A DNA stretch of 60,000 bases, taken from the NCBI GenBank assembly GCA_914767715.1, contig OU612065.1:17052001-17112000 (forward strand), written 5' to 3'. Position 1 is the first letter of the stretch. Every line of letters begins with the position of its first letter. The stretch is from Membranipora membranacea. Its lineage: Eukaryota > Bryozoa > Gymnolaemata > Cheilostomatida > Membraniporidae. Shown here in pieces: positions 47,255 to 59,429 of this stretch. The notes under the pieces are model-generated. The model made no database searches. It saw only the letters and a list, made by a program, of their open reading frames with translations, and had not been told where the DNA came from. Position numbers and translations under genes: made by a program.

Positions 47255-47477
47255 CTGGACATCTCAAGGTTGTGAAAATCAACTGCATGGTAGTAATCCG
47301 AGCATTTTTACTGATTGGCTTATTCCGTGGATCACCGATTTTCTCTCCGCCGCCAGATTTGTCTTCTAGTCAGAGAGCAGGTTCTCCTATCCTCATTGTA
47401 GTTAACCATTACCCGAAAAGTATTGCATAAGAGACTTTGTCTGAAATAGGAGAGAGAGATATTCCTATATCATATAA

Positions 47478-47563
47478 ACTCACGTTTGATTATAGTTCGA
47501 TACCCTGTGATACCGTTTGAGAAACCTAAATGTTATATCCATTACACCACAGCCGCGCCCATA
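47478..47563 (-). repeat. Degenerate tRNA-like sequence, possible SINE head
   Basis: On the minus strand GGCGCGGCTGTGGTGTAATG GATATAACA (quoted in two parts) resembles the acceptor stem and A box of a tRNA, and GGTATCGAACTATAATC further on resembles a decayed B box. Stems pair poorly and the sequence runs on without a tRNA 3' end, so it is more likely a SINE or tRNA pseudogene than a functional tRNA. Confidence 0.35.
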
Positions 47564-48237
47564 TCATTCCTATATCATATACGACTTTGAAAAAAATGAA
47601 CTGAATTGAAAGTACAATTTTGCATTATGTTACATATCCCTTTATCATAAAGTTTTGGGGTTGAGTTTGAGATTGGAAGTGATACATCTCCTAAATCTAA
47701 GATGGTGTAGATTGTTAACAGTGGCAAGGCGTACCTGGCTATTATTTGAGTACAGATAGAGAGCAAACTATGGGGTATTGACCAGTTTATTGTGTTGCCA
47801 TGAAATTATTTGGGCGTAACAATATGAATATGAGATAGTGCAACAATTATCTACTTGACAAACCGGTCATCAGACCTGGTATCCAAATTGAGGGGCAAGC
47901 TAAGCTGAAATTTTGATGCGATAACACTTCAGCTTCGCTTTTCTCAGGTGCCAGCCATTGATGTCAAACCAACAGACTAGCTAAGAGTAAACGATTTTCC
48001 TACGCCCCGTCATTCAGAAATTTTAACATTAACTAAATGGATATTCAGTCACAAAAAAATGAAGCAATTAAAACAAACATGAAATAACTTTTTGGCTTCC
48101 AGCATGTTAATAATGGGCATTATGCTTAGAAATTACATCATCTCATACCGATTATTTTAACCCCCTTACAGATCAAACGTTCTCACCGTATCAGTGAATC
48201 TGACTAGCAGCTATACTTACAAGCTTTGTGATATGTT

Positions 48238-51200
48238 TCACACGTTGACTGGTATCGGAGGCCGAGGACCTGGTTTCAGATTTTTCTTGCACATCGGACA
48301 AGTATTATGTGCCTTCAGCCATATCATCAGACACTTAGTATGAAAGGAATGTGAACAATGACTTCTTGCTATCTTTTCGCCAAGTAAGAAATCTTCCAGG
48401 CATATCGGACAGAGCCCTTGAGTCGAAAACACAGCAAACGCTCCATACCGTGTCTACAATAGAAAAAATAACACTTCATGCGAAGACTAGAAGCCTGTCA
48501 TTTCCACGGACGAATGAACTATGAATTTTCCCCACATATTTTATCTAAATATCTACCGAATCACAATTATGTACCCTTCAGAGTATAAGGACAGCGAAAT
48601 AATATAAAAATTCAAAACAAATTTGGTCCAACTGAGAGCCCAATCCATATGATCAACATGGCTAGTAAAGTCACCTCAAGGATTTAGGGTGTACTGTTGT
48701 GTCTGTTTTCATGTCAGTAAAAATTATGGTTAAACCTGGCGGGGAGCCATACATTGAAATTCATTTTGCAGAAAATGTGTTTTACTCCTTCAACATGTAT
48801 GACCCTAACGGAAGGAGATCATAGATTTCTCTACATGTACTCTCTGATCTTAAGATGTGTACCACTGGCCATCAATCATCCTATAGGTTTAATTGCATGA
48901 AAATATATTGGGTTTGCATATACACCATGATCCCCTGACGAATGACCAATAATCCGTTAGCACCGGAACAACCGAACAACCCTGATAAAAAGTTCAGTGA
49001 CTTTACTGTTGTAACATGCTCACCAAAAGGTTGAAGGCGAAATGATTATAATGGCTAGAATTACTTTAATGGATTGAAAGGTTGATGGATCGGCAGTTGC
49101 TTTGATATATGTACAGAATAAATTGTCAGATTAATGATTTTATAAAATGAAACTGTGACATTTCTTTTGTATCTTGTTTATAAGAAAGTCATAATCTTTT
49201 TTTTTGAGGTCTCAAATTACTGCATGTGGGTTTTTGTGGCATTCCATTATCGGACATCCTTATTGATAATGGAATGCCATAAACTCTCACTTGTAGCTTC
49301 AAATTAAGGCATCATGTTCTAACTTCTTGGTCTAACCTACAGGTTTGTAATGAGATAATGAGCGGAGTTTGGTTACTGATTTACATGATGCATCTAGTCA
49401 ATGAGTTGGATTGAACTCAGGGTAATAAAAAAGTCAATGTCCAGCAATCAAAACAATGGTCCAAACAGGTTTTCAACTCTTGCTCTGAGGATTTAGATTC
49501 GTCTTCTTAAAGGTAGATAATAATCTAGGTGTACATGTCTGTGACAGGGAATCTATGACACAATATGTGTCATTATTTTATTGAATGCCCAGTCTTGCGC
49601 CTGGATATTGCACTATCAGACTAATTTCCACAGGCATAACTTAGAGGATGAGTGTCCTATCTATGTCTATACTTATGCAGTCAGTGATCCAGTTATACTG
49701 GTGTGTTTGCACAGATTTTAAAGAATCAGTTAGATTCTATTTCAACTATCAGTCAAAACATTGAACAGGGTGACCAGCTATTCCGAGTTCAATCTTTTGA
49801 TAGCCACAAGTGGAATTTTCGAAAACGATGGATTATGATCATGCTTTGTACTATGAAGATGAAAGACGTAATGTGAAAATGAGACATGCCGGGAGCTACT
49901 GCATCTTTCACGAATATCTAAACAAATTGCAGCCAAATTTGAGAAGAGGATAGCATCGTAGGTTTTGATTGAAGGAACTCGAAGCCAGGATATCTTGATT
50001 CAGGTGTGAGCCATATACCATAAATTGAATTGGCAGGAAAGCATGATGACAGTCATGAAATACAAGAAAATGTCGATCATATTGCACTGATTTTAGTTCA
50101 ATTTCAATTAATTTCCTATACTTTATTAATCCATCCGAAAATTCTGGCCGACATAAGTATAAGAGCATAAGTTTCCTGTGACAGAGGATCAGATGATGGC
50201 AATGGGTTGGCCATAAATCAAAAACCTTGTTAGAGAGTTGTCCCCACTTGAGAATGACAATAAAAAATCATGCACAGCAAGTGGACAGCAAGTATGTAGA
50301 TAAAGAGGGCCATCAAACTTCTTTGCCTTGATAACAACACCTCCTCAACCATTTTTGAAGACTGATGAAATCATTATTCTGGTACTGCTTACACAACTAA
50401 ACCCGAGCAAACGGGTGAGTGTATGATGTTACCATATAATTTTACCACTATTTTCTGGTAGTAATGTCTATGTGGGTTTAAAAGTGTGGTCAGGTCATAA
50501 CGGTGAAACCCACCTGCTAAGGGATAAAAAAGATTATTTGTAATGTACTTTTAAAACATAATACATCACAATAATAATGCTGTACCACACCCAGATTACG
50601 ACCAGCAGTGACAGCTGGTGCTTTGTCTGACAGGTGCTTACCTTACCAGTGATTGTGTCTGGGGAAACTCCACAACAGGCCACAGAAAAAGAAGCAACCA
50701 TTCTTGGTCATTTGGTATAATGTATGAATATGCATTTCGGTATCATTGTGTGTGATTATGTTTGTGAACTATGACGTCCATATGAAGTCTGCATTTGTGT
50801 ATATTCATGTTGTACATGTCATGTGTCATGTAGGAATGGGGATAAAATGCTGTGCTATAGTTTTCTATCATCAGGATAAAAAATCGTTCTCGTGTGGGTG
50901 GTCATGGGAAAGATACTCCGTAGCCTACCGCCAAATGAAGTACCATATATACGATCTGTGCCACACACAGATGGTAGTGATGGTAGAAATGGAAGAGTTT
51001 TACATAGAATCACTGCACCTTCCAGGATTTTTAATCTGACTGCTATCTTTTCTGATTTTGTAGAAAAGAAATGCAAGAATGGAATATGAATTCATGTTTA
51101 TCAAAAGCTATTCAAGGCTTATAGATTCCAGATGGTAACTTCTCAGTATAGAAGGGGTGCTGTGATAGCACCAGTCAGTCTGCTTCACATAACTGATTAG

Positions 51201-54200
51201 GTTATCAGTTTGTTTGCATTTTATTGAGTCGCAACAAATGCTGGTCGAGTAAAGACTAAACTGCTGAATAGGAAATCGAGATTCGAGACAACTTCCTCGT
51301 TCCCTAGCAAAAATAGTTTAGAGCTAAAATTAAAATATAACACAGAATTCAGCTTTCGACAGCAGGCTTTGAGTGGGAAAAAGCAGGCGAGTCCCCACTC
51401 CCCATGGGTTACACCAATAAAAACTAATCCCAGAGTCGTTTATAAGGTGCTAGTTTTTACCAGAGAAGGCATTAACCTTACTCAAACATTTTGGTTGACA
51501 TAACTTTTGTCTGAATCTTCATATTGCGCCCAGGTTTAGGTGGAGGACTGGTGTCAAAGACCAAAATCATGTTATATGTGTAAATTGGAGGACTGCGATG
51601 TCAAAATGTTTTGTTGTTGAAAAAGGCCTTTTACCCTTTACCACGTAGTTGTTTACCGGTGATCTTGAAAAGTTGTCATCTTTTTCCTTCAAGAAACCCT
51701 TTAAGAAGCTCTTCACTAAACTGAACCATATTTCAGATTTGCATTCAACTTTATGCTACAATCTGAGGGTTGCTTGTTCGAATCCCAGCCACTAACCATG
51801 CTGCTAATGGAGGTGAGCTCTCCATACATTAGCCTAGCTTGCCCACTGCTACCTTGTACAGGGGTGCGCTAAGTTGAATTTCATGTGTACCTGTTTCTAT
51901 GTAATATGTTTCATGTGCTGTAGAGACAGCTCAAGAGCTGCTAATAAAAAGTGATTTACACTTACATTTTTTACATTTACATCAATTCTATGAAAATCGG
52001 CCAGAACAACTTTTGGCTAGTATTACCAGGGAGGTATTATAAATAAATCACCCCAAAATATTAATAGTCAAAAATTTCAAAATGATATTTTAAAATACAT
52101 TTGAGGTTATAACAGTTTGTTACATGAAAAGGCTTGGCAGAAGCAACTGTAATAAACAGTCGTATGCTATGCCAGATTTTACTTCAGCCTACATCACTGG
52201 TAATGTGACAAACACATGCCGTATTCCCCACGTGGCAATCAGTAGACCATAGACACCACTACACATCAGCCACTTCCTGAATCAGGGCCATAAAATGCAT
52301 AATTAGGCATGGCTTTGAGTAACCTAGAGCGATTTAATCACCACGGCAACCCTTTCTATAGTTTCACTTGTCTGGTTATTTTTAGCGGCCACATGTTGAC
52401 ATGAACTTTTCTTCTATTTTCTTTACAACTCTTTTTTCTTCAAAGGAGATACCAATAAAGCAGACTGTTAAAAAAGGGATAGATTCATTTTCTGTTAATT
52501 TCCTTTAGAACTTAAAACGTAGTAGATTAGTTAACAGGAAAAACTATATCAGGAAAAAATCAGCTGTCTTTCTACTATTTTATTAGCAGGAAGTGGACAC
52601 ATTACCCACACATGTAGTGACGCTGATGATATCCTGTGTAATGAATATAAATCAGGATCAACTTTAAATAATTTAATAGAACTCCACTAGCCAAGATGAC
52701 AAATAATCCTTGTTATGCAAAGTGGCCTAACAGTCACACTGACTGTTTTCTTTTATTCTGTATAGCGGCAGATTACTGCTGACAACAGTGACATGACTGT
52801 ATTTGCTGATTTGGCAAAAATATTCAAGCTTGTATGTGTCATGAACGCAAACATTGCTACTTTGTTTATGCATCAGCACCGCACAATGATCAACTTGATG
52901 GGTAGAAACTTTCCATGCTGGTGAGAAAAAACAATTCAATGATGGGAAAAGAGATCTTGGATTTTCATGAATTCTAATCATTAAAGGATAGCAAATCTGG
53001 CAGTTAGTCAGCGTATAAGGTTTGGGATAGGGTGAAGACATGATAAATCTATTTTGACACCATTGTTGCCAACAAAAAAGTATAAATGGAACATAAGAGA
53101 AAAAAGTAGGATGAAAAGGTGTAGCCAAAACTTTTAGCTCATATCTCTAGGAAATAGTTCAAAATTCTAGCTCCTTTCACCTACTTTTGCATTAAGAAAC
53201 CAACGATATGTAAGAACAAACACATGGATCATATAATAACCCATGATAAAGATATGGTACCGCTCCTGCATCATGATATCAAGGGCTGTACTCGACGGCT
53301 AAATCTTACTTATTTTACTAAAAACTTTTTAAATATCGCTATCAAGGCTGTTGAGTGTTACTGTGAGAAGTTCGGATACCGTCTCTTTTGACAATATCAA
53401 CGCAATGTTGGCGTGAGGGCAGGGCAAGGGGGGGATGGAGAAATTTTTTGGCAAATTTTGGTGTGCACTAGTAATGGACAGTTACTGAACCCATGAGATT
53501 AATAGTCATTGTGTAAATTCAATAAATCTGAGCCGGGCATTCTCTAGTGCCAGGTGTTATTCCACCATAGACACCCCCAATCATTTAATCACATACTGGC
53601 ATGGGGCAAGCCGAAGAAACTCAATTAAAGTATCATTTACTAATCTAATCACAGAACCCTCAAGTTTTCTAAGAATGAATTCATTCACAATTGAAAAAAT
53701 AGACTCGAATTTTTATAGTGCCTTATCAAATTTTCTATGAGTAACCAAAAAGCTCTTGAAATTTGATCAACTTTTGTCTCCAACAAAGCAAATGCCACCA
53801 TGCAGCTATCCTTGATGCATTTCATGCCAAAGCATGTCTAGCTATTCTATAAACTTGTTCACGCTATTGCTAATTATCATTGTATCCAAGCGTTAGTCAA
53901 TGTGATCTTAGATAAAAGAAAGAAAGTGAACCGTTATCAGTGCAAAGTGAATCACTTCTGTCAGAGGACCAAATCTTTGTGAGTAGGTAGGACCTCATAT
54001 CGTTCCATACATTTTATTAAGTCAGCTAATTAGTCAGCCTAGTCTAGTAGACAGTTATGCTACTATATGAAGGCAATAAATGAGCTACATTCATGTAAAT
54101 ACAATTTAGATATCTCAATTGCAGATATGCTTAGTAGCTGTGCTGACGCCTGTATGATGTAATGGTGCGCTCTGCCAAGATATAATTTTTAGCGCACGGT

Positions 54201-54720
54201 AACGTCTAAACAATTCATTCGGCCTCTGAACAAAGGTTACAGGAAACTAAAGAGTAGGCCTCTTTGTAAGCATCTTGTTGTTGTCATTATTATCTACCTT
54301 GGCAATGTGAAATGACGATCAGTCAGTGTTGGCGGTAGAATTAAACATCTCAGACAGTGACAGTGGAAGTGTCAAAGATTGCATAATTTTTGATTACATG
54401 ACTAAGACCATGAAAAACTAGACAGCACATGTGATTAAAAGGTGAGAATGTGACAGCTTTATGACTGGTGTGAAGAAAAAAAGGCAAAAAAGCACGTTCA
54501 CTTGCGATGCTGTGACTTCAGTTTGTGTCACATTTTTAAGTGTAAGCTTGCAATGTGACAGAAAATAATTCAGCTAAGCGACACTCACCAACTTAAATCC
54601 TTGCTCTCGGTATCCAAGGCTTCGCAGTCTGTATAGATATAGACAGAAGGCCATACAGACTAAAAGCAGAAAGCCTCCAAATGCCAGCAGCGGCCACATA
54701 CCATATCCTTGAAATACCAT
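48238..54720 (-). CDS. Small membrane RING-H2 E3 ligase, RNF24/RNF122 type
   Basis: Two coding exons on the minus strand, 54720-54589 and 48453-48238, joined in phase 0 across a 6.1 kb intron, give 115 aa. The N-terminus MVFQGYGMWP leads into one transmembrane helix (about 9-31, ending FCLYLYRLR), then a short GYREQGFKL linker and a C-terminal RING-H2 finger with C59, C62, C77, H79, H82, C85, C96 and C99 (CPICLEDF, HSFHTKCLMIWL, CPMCKK). This is the layout of vertebrate RNF24 and RNF122 (short lumenal end, one helix, RING at the C-terminus), which are endomembrane ubiquitin ligases. The ATG at 54720 is chosen because an in-frame stop lies just upstream within the same exon, whose acceptor (ATCTATTACACAG) is at 54740. 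All zinc ligands are present, so it should be catalytically able. Confidence 0.85.
49237..49279. repeat. Perfect 15 bp inverted repeat (hairpin) in the RING-gene intron
   Basis: TGGCATTCCATTATC at 49237-49251 and its exact complement at 49265-49279, with a 13-base loop; the flanks continue with weaker pairing. Possibly the remnant of a small MITE; a hairpin RNA is also possible. Confidence 0.7.
51730..51985 (+). mobile_element. Possible tRNA-derived SINE
   Basis: Contains a good RNA polymerase III B box (TTGTTCGAATCCCAGCC at about 51775), then about 150 bases of unique-looking body and an A/T-rich tail (TTACACTTACATTTTTTACA). The A box is weak. No target-site duplication could be fixed. Confidence 0.4.
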
Positions 54721-54739
54721 GGTTAGTTTGGCTTATTCT
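54589..54739 (-). other. RING gene exon 2 with 5' UTR end
   Basis: The exon begins after ATCTATTACACAG; its first 19 bases are untranslated and contain an in-frame TAA, then ATG at 54720. It ends GGATTTAAGTTG|GTGAGT. The upstream non-coding exon may be the minus-strand segment ending at 55373 (GATTCTAG|GTGAGTAC). Confidence 0.6.
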
Positions 54740-56525
54740 CTGTGTAATAGATAAAAATAAAAAGTCAAAGGCACACCCGATAATGTTCAATCTATACACG
54801 TCACATCAAGGCCAACTTGGACTTACCGTATTATCGGCAAAAATTGAGCCATGCTGTCTAATATGAAATTAAAAATAAATGTTTGATACTTTTAACATGG
54901 CTCTAAGTAATTTAATGACTTTGTTGTGTTCCGTGTCCTGCACTATGCATGTGATGCAAAAAAAGCTAGATGTGTAAGCATAATCACTTTTAATATTACG
55001 CTGAGTTCTCACACCAGCAAACCAAATACATATATCATTTTTGTACATAAACTTAAGCATGGCATGATTATGTTCAACCAAGAGCCTTGGCTATAAAGAC
55101 ATGATGTAGTACATTTATTCCAACACTCACAATTTGACTGCTTGTTCAGGCCATTTTTCCAAATAAACGCCAAAGTAACCTGATGTAAGGTCACTAGAGT
55201 GATATCATGGTGAACGCAAAGTGTCACGGAGGTTCAGAGAGATGAAAAAAAAGAGAGTCAAATCAAGAGGTAATGAATGCCGTACTCCTCAGGCCTCGGG
55301 CTCATACATACAACGAGAAGCTGGGTAGACACCAATAGAAAATACCTATTGATTGTACTTGTCGGTACTCACCTAGAATCGTTCCCCGGGATGAAATGTA
55401 ACTTGTGCGACGCTCCTTCTGAGTGATCTTAGTGGTATAGATGTCTTGAGTGGATGGTAAAAGCTGACATAAGTCTCAACACTGCATGTTTTCATCTCCC
55501 TACCCAGCAGATTAGTGTATAGTTTTGCTGATATTGGTAGTGTAGTAAAAAAGTATACTTGAATGTTTCAGAGTACTGAAGCTGAGTGTTACACACAGCA
55601 CTGATGAGTTTGTTATGACAGTCAAGGTACCACTTACGCACAATATATATTGACTTGTTCTATTGGTTTATGTCCATAGGCAGTACAGTTGAATGAATGA
55701 TCTGCTGGTGAACTAATTATTAAATAATAGTATGATAGTTTAGACTGCTGACTTCTTTTAGATGCTAAATCAAGTTTTATATGTCCAGTGAGCTGCTTCA
55801 CGTGTATCTACCGAGTTGTCACAGTGGTCTGAAGTAAGGATGATGTATGAACAGCTGAGTTTCAGACAGAAGTTGTGTAAGGTGAGCTTAGTCACACAAA
55901 TCTTGTTCAAGCATGGGGTTGTTTGTTGACAAACACAGTATCACGTGATACTGATGTGGCCAATGAAGCAGTAGCTAAAACGGGATATTGTTGTATCAAT
56001 CCACAGCCATGGCAACATGATTAATAAATGTTTTTACCTTTTCTGTCAATTCAAGATTTTGAAACATACATAAATATCAATTTATATAAACAATGACAGC
56101 CTTGGAGATAAATAATTGTGTAAATATGTTCTGGATGATGGTACAAGTGATTATTTTCACCAAATTGTTAAGAGTAGTAAATGTTTACAAAGGGTGTAAA
56201 CTGGCTGGGAACTTTGTTACAAGCTGAAGAAGAGTAGTGTCTGTAAATTGTGTTACTTTCAGATGTGACTGACTGATTATCATATATACTTAAGTTCTTA
56301 CTTTGAGTGATCAAGAACTGAGCTACAGCTTACTCTGCTTGCTTAACACAGATGAGGAGTCTTTAAGGATATATGATACAAATAACAAAACACAGTAAAT
56401 AGTCACACCAACAGACTACTGACTATCATACACACAGTCATTTCATTACACCTTAGGGTCATTTCACAGCCCTTTGAGATATAGTATTTTGGATAAGCTG
56501 CTTCATCAAGTAGTATTCCCTCATC
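54740..56525. other. Divergent region between RING gene and CFAP141
   Basis: The two genes point away from each other, so their promoters lie here. A good minus-strand donor (CTAG|GTGAGTAC) at about 55372 suggests a 5' UTR exon of the RING gene. No coding sequence or clear core promoter element was recognised. Confidence 0.45.
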
Positions 56526-59429
56526 ATGTTGGAAGCCACTTCATACAGATATGAGGTCATGCAACCTAAAGCTAGAACCTTACAAAACACTGGTGCTCAA
56601 CAGGTCAGAATAAAGGTAGGATGTCTAACTTATCTTTCGTTTCTTTGTGTCTCTTTTACCATTTATTCATTAATCATTTCATCAGATGCGGGCTGCCAGA
56701 AATATGTACATGAATGAGATGTTCAAACAAAGCCAATCCTTAAAACTGGACAGCAAGCCAATTTGTTGGCTCTGATTGGTTGGCTGACCCAACTAACCAG
56801 AGCCACCACACAGGCTATTGGACAGCCCATGGAGCCATTTCCTAAAAGCGCACATTGGAACTGAATCGCAGTATAAAAACAATAATCCAGTATGTACTCC
56901 TGTAAAAAATTGAGAAATTTCTTAAAGTGTTTTGAGGTGTGTTAGTACAGCAATTTGATAATGAAAATGTGTGATGATTGTCTTTAGCAAATGCAAGGTA
57001 GAAATGATCCATGGGATCCGGAACAGCAGGTATGTGTAGGAGTATGCATGCACAATAAACTCTTTATTTCACCACCATATCTTTTGCTTTTCACTCTGTG
57101 ATCTCATGAAATGAAATATTTTGAGTTCGATAGAAGGACGTCTTGTCCTATCTTCGCAGCTCAACTGCAGAGGGAGATCAACGCAAGCTTCTCCATCATA
57201 TTGGCATTATAAGCCACCAAAAATATTATGTTCTACTATTATGCATGACACGCCTCTTTCCTCACTTCATGCATGCTGCAGAAATCATAATACTGCCTTC
57301 TTTATTGTATATCAGAACAAGTCATTGTTGGAAGTTTCCGTAATAACAGCTCAATTTTTTTTGCTTTGTCCTTCAACTCGCCCGTGGCGGCTCACTGACG
57401 TACAGAGGGAAGCAACTCCAAAATGCAAGGAAGTGGATAAAACTTAGAGCCAAACCACAGACTATAGATATAGACTATAGATATCCTTAGTCTCTGGCCT
57501 TAGTTATTTTATAGTAAGAGAAAATGATTTACAATCTTTATATAGTGAGGCGATGTGTTTACATTTGAAACTGAAAACAGAGGGAATTATTGAACCGCAG
57601 ATATTGAGGGGGGGGGTTGTTTCTTAGTACTACACTACCAAAATATCGTGTTGTTAAGTTGGAAAACCTTTTGCACTCAGTCGAATTGAATGTACATGTA
57701 TCTGCTGAATTGTTCTTCTGTCGTAACATAAACTTTACTTGGCTACTTTCAGGAAGATGAACTCATTGCAGCTATGGAAAAGCAACTCAATTGGTAAGTG
57801 GTTTATTTATTGAGAGGCTGGAAATAAAAAACTATGGCAGACATGTCGGATAACATACCTTCAGCTACATCACTGGTCACTGACAAAAGTCATTCATCAA
57901 AAAAGTCGCATTTAAATGCATGTGATGGGCTTTTGGTTAAAAAAATAGATAATTACAAATCACAATCATGTTATTCGGTGTTGGATTGGAATGTTATCTA
58001 AACTTGATTTGAATCAATCTCAGAGATGACTTGATATAACAGTGAGTAAACATGATAATGCATGCTCATATTTTGATAGGTAGTAGAACCTCCCTTCCTC
58101 AAGTGCACGCAAGATATTGTAATTTTATGAGTGAACTCCTCACCACCTTGTTCATAATTTATATTAATTATTTATCTTACTGGTCACTCCCACGCAATCA
58201 GCCAGTTTGTAGACCTAACAAAAATCTCCCTTGATCTCGTCAGCTTGTGTTCTAAATGTATTGAGTCACCAGTCTCATAAAGCTCATGTTGAGAAGGGAG
58301 GATGCTCCCACACTATTTTGGTTGTAAAGAGTATACAACAAATGTTGCCACGATTGTTCGAAGAAGACAATTGGAATGCAAATTGCTCTGGCTGCTATTC
58401 AGGATATTGAATAATTTGTCATAAATCTTTTTTAAGGGAGGACAAAGTAAATCAAAGGGCTAACTGGGATGAGAAGCTTCAGCTCAAAACTGAATATAAG
58501 AGGCTGAAAGCAGGAGAGTCTATTGTGAGAGGAGAGATGAAACTAGCATCAAAGTGTCTTGTTGAAGTAAGGGCGAATTTGATTTGATTTTGATGATTGT
58601 GACTACATTCCGTTAACCTTACCGGTTGGGGGGTTGGGAGCGTGGGCAGAGTCTGGGGGGGGGGGGGGGGCTCTTGACTTTCACTGACTTTGACTTCTAA
58701 AAATAAAACCACTCAAAATGAAACAAGGCCATTTTGACAGTTTAATCCGGTAAATGGCCACAGATATGCCTTTAGTTATTGGGTCTTAGTTCCTGTGCAG
58801 ATAACTCTCACTCAACTTGAAATAATTCTTCATTTCCACACACAGAGGAAACTTTTTGAAATCCACTCTTATGGTTTGCACCTCTGAAGTTTTTGTCAGA
58901 CAAACACGCAAAATGCCGTTGAGGAGTTCCATAGGTATCTCGAAATTTGTTTCATCAATGGGTATCATAGTGAACGATAGGCAGGCATTTCTAAACTGAT
59001 CAATATGGGATAAATTAGCGTATGTCCCACTGTGAATTGATAGTTTATTATTTTATCGTTCAAAGCTGGAATACCTTTTAATATTCTTTTCCTATGTACA
59101 TCCCATGGCACACGGCTATGAATGTTCATGTCTATTCAAGTAGCAATAACAAGCCTGGTCTGTGAGGTATTTAACTGCTGCACATATAAAAAATGACTAT
59201 AGTCTGTTACAACACTAGAGCATATTTAACCATTACAGTGCTTGCAACTGGTGTTACCACAATTTATCAGTGGTATCAAATTTGTTTTGGGAGTTATCCA
59301 CTTTTAACGCATGTGCTCTTTTCACAGGTGAGAAAGGCAGCTCTGAAGAAGTTACTTGACGAAGAGATGGCTCAGTACACGCGGGAGTTGAGTGCATGTG
59401 GTAAAACATTCTATAAGCCAAGGATATAA
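56526..59429 (+). CDS. CFAP141: Cilia- and flagella-associated protein 141 homologue
   Basis: Five exons (56526-56615, 56988-57029, 57753-57793, 58437-58566, 59328-59429), all GT-AG with matching phases; 405 nt, i.e. 134 aa. CFAP141 (human C1orf189, about 101 aa) is a small protein found inside the doublet microtubules of motile cilia. Seen here: a basic N-terminus, an acidic middle, a charged helix (NWDEKLQLKTEYKRLKAGES) and the C-terminus VRKAALKKLLDEEMAQYTRE followed by LSACGKTFYKPRI, which closely follows the human C-terminal pattern (RQAAL..LF..E...Y..EL...G.AFY..R). The protein is about 30 residues longer at the N-terminus than the human one. The first ATG is used; the exact start is less certain. 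Confidence 0.85.
57459..57500. repeat. ACTATAG palindromic element, second copy
   Basis: AGACTATAGATA, TAGACTATAG and TAGTCTCTGG in the same order as at 44.28 kb, in an intron of CFAP141. Confidence 0.5.
58640..58690 (+). repeat. G16 run with flanks like the dispersed GC-rich element
   Basis: GGGCAGAGTCTGG runs into 16 G (58655-58670) and then CTCTTGACTT. The AGTCTGG-G run-GCTC order is like copies 1-3, but the match is shorter. Confidence 0.4.

Larger units (their letters stand above)
48454..54588 (-). other. Large intron of the RING gene
   Basis: A 6.1 kb intron with no supported coding exon on either strand. It holds a perfect hairpin at 49237-49279 and a SINE-like segment at about 51.73-51.98 kb. 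Short open frames around 50.75-51.09 kb on both strands overlap each other and show no motif. Confidence 0.5.

Noticed and set aside
47182-47430. Charged plus-strand frame (ESKELEGHIQLLGERQ) as a coding exon
   Set aside because: Only one isolated frame with no partner exon; the minus strand offers phase-compatible neighbours. Kept open as an alternative to the tentative minus-strand exon.
47478-47563. Functional tRNA gene
   Set aside because: The A-box-like start is good but the anticodon and T stems do not pair well and no proper 3' acceptor strand is present.
52727-53128. 133-codon minus-strand ORF
   Set aside because: Non-ATG start, no motif, and biased to Ser/Cys/Phe as in random AT-rich sequence; no splice partner.
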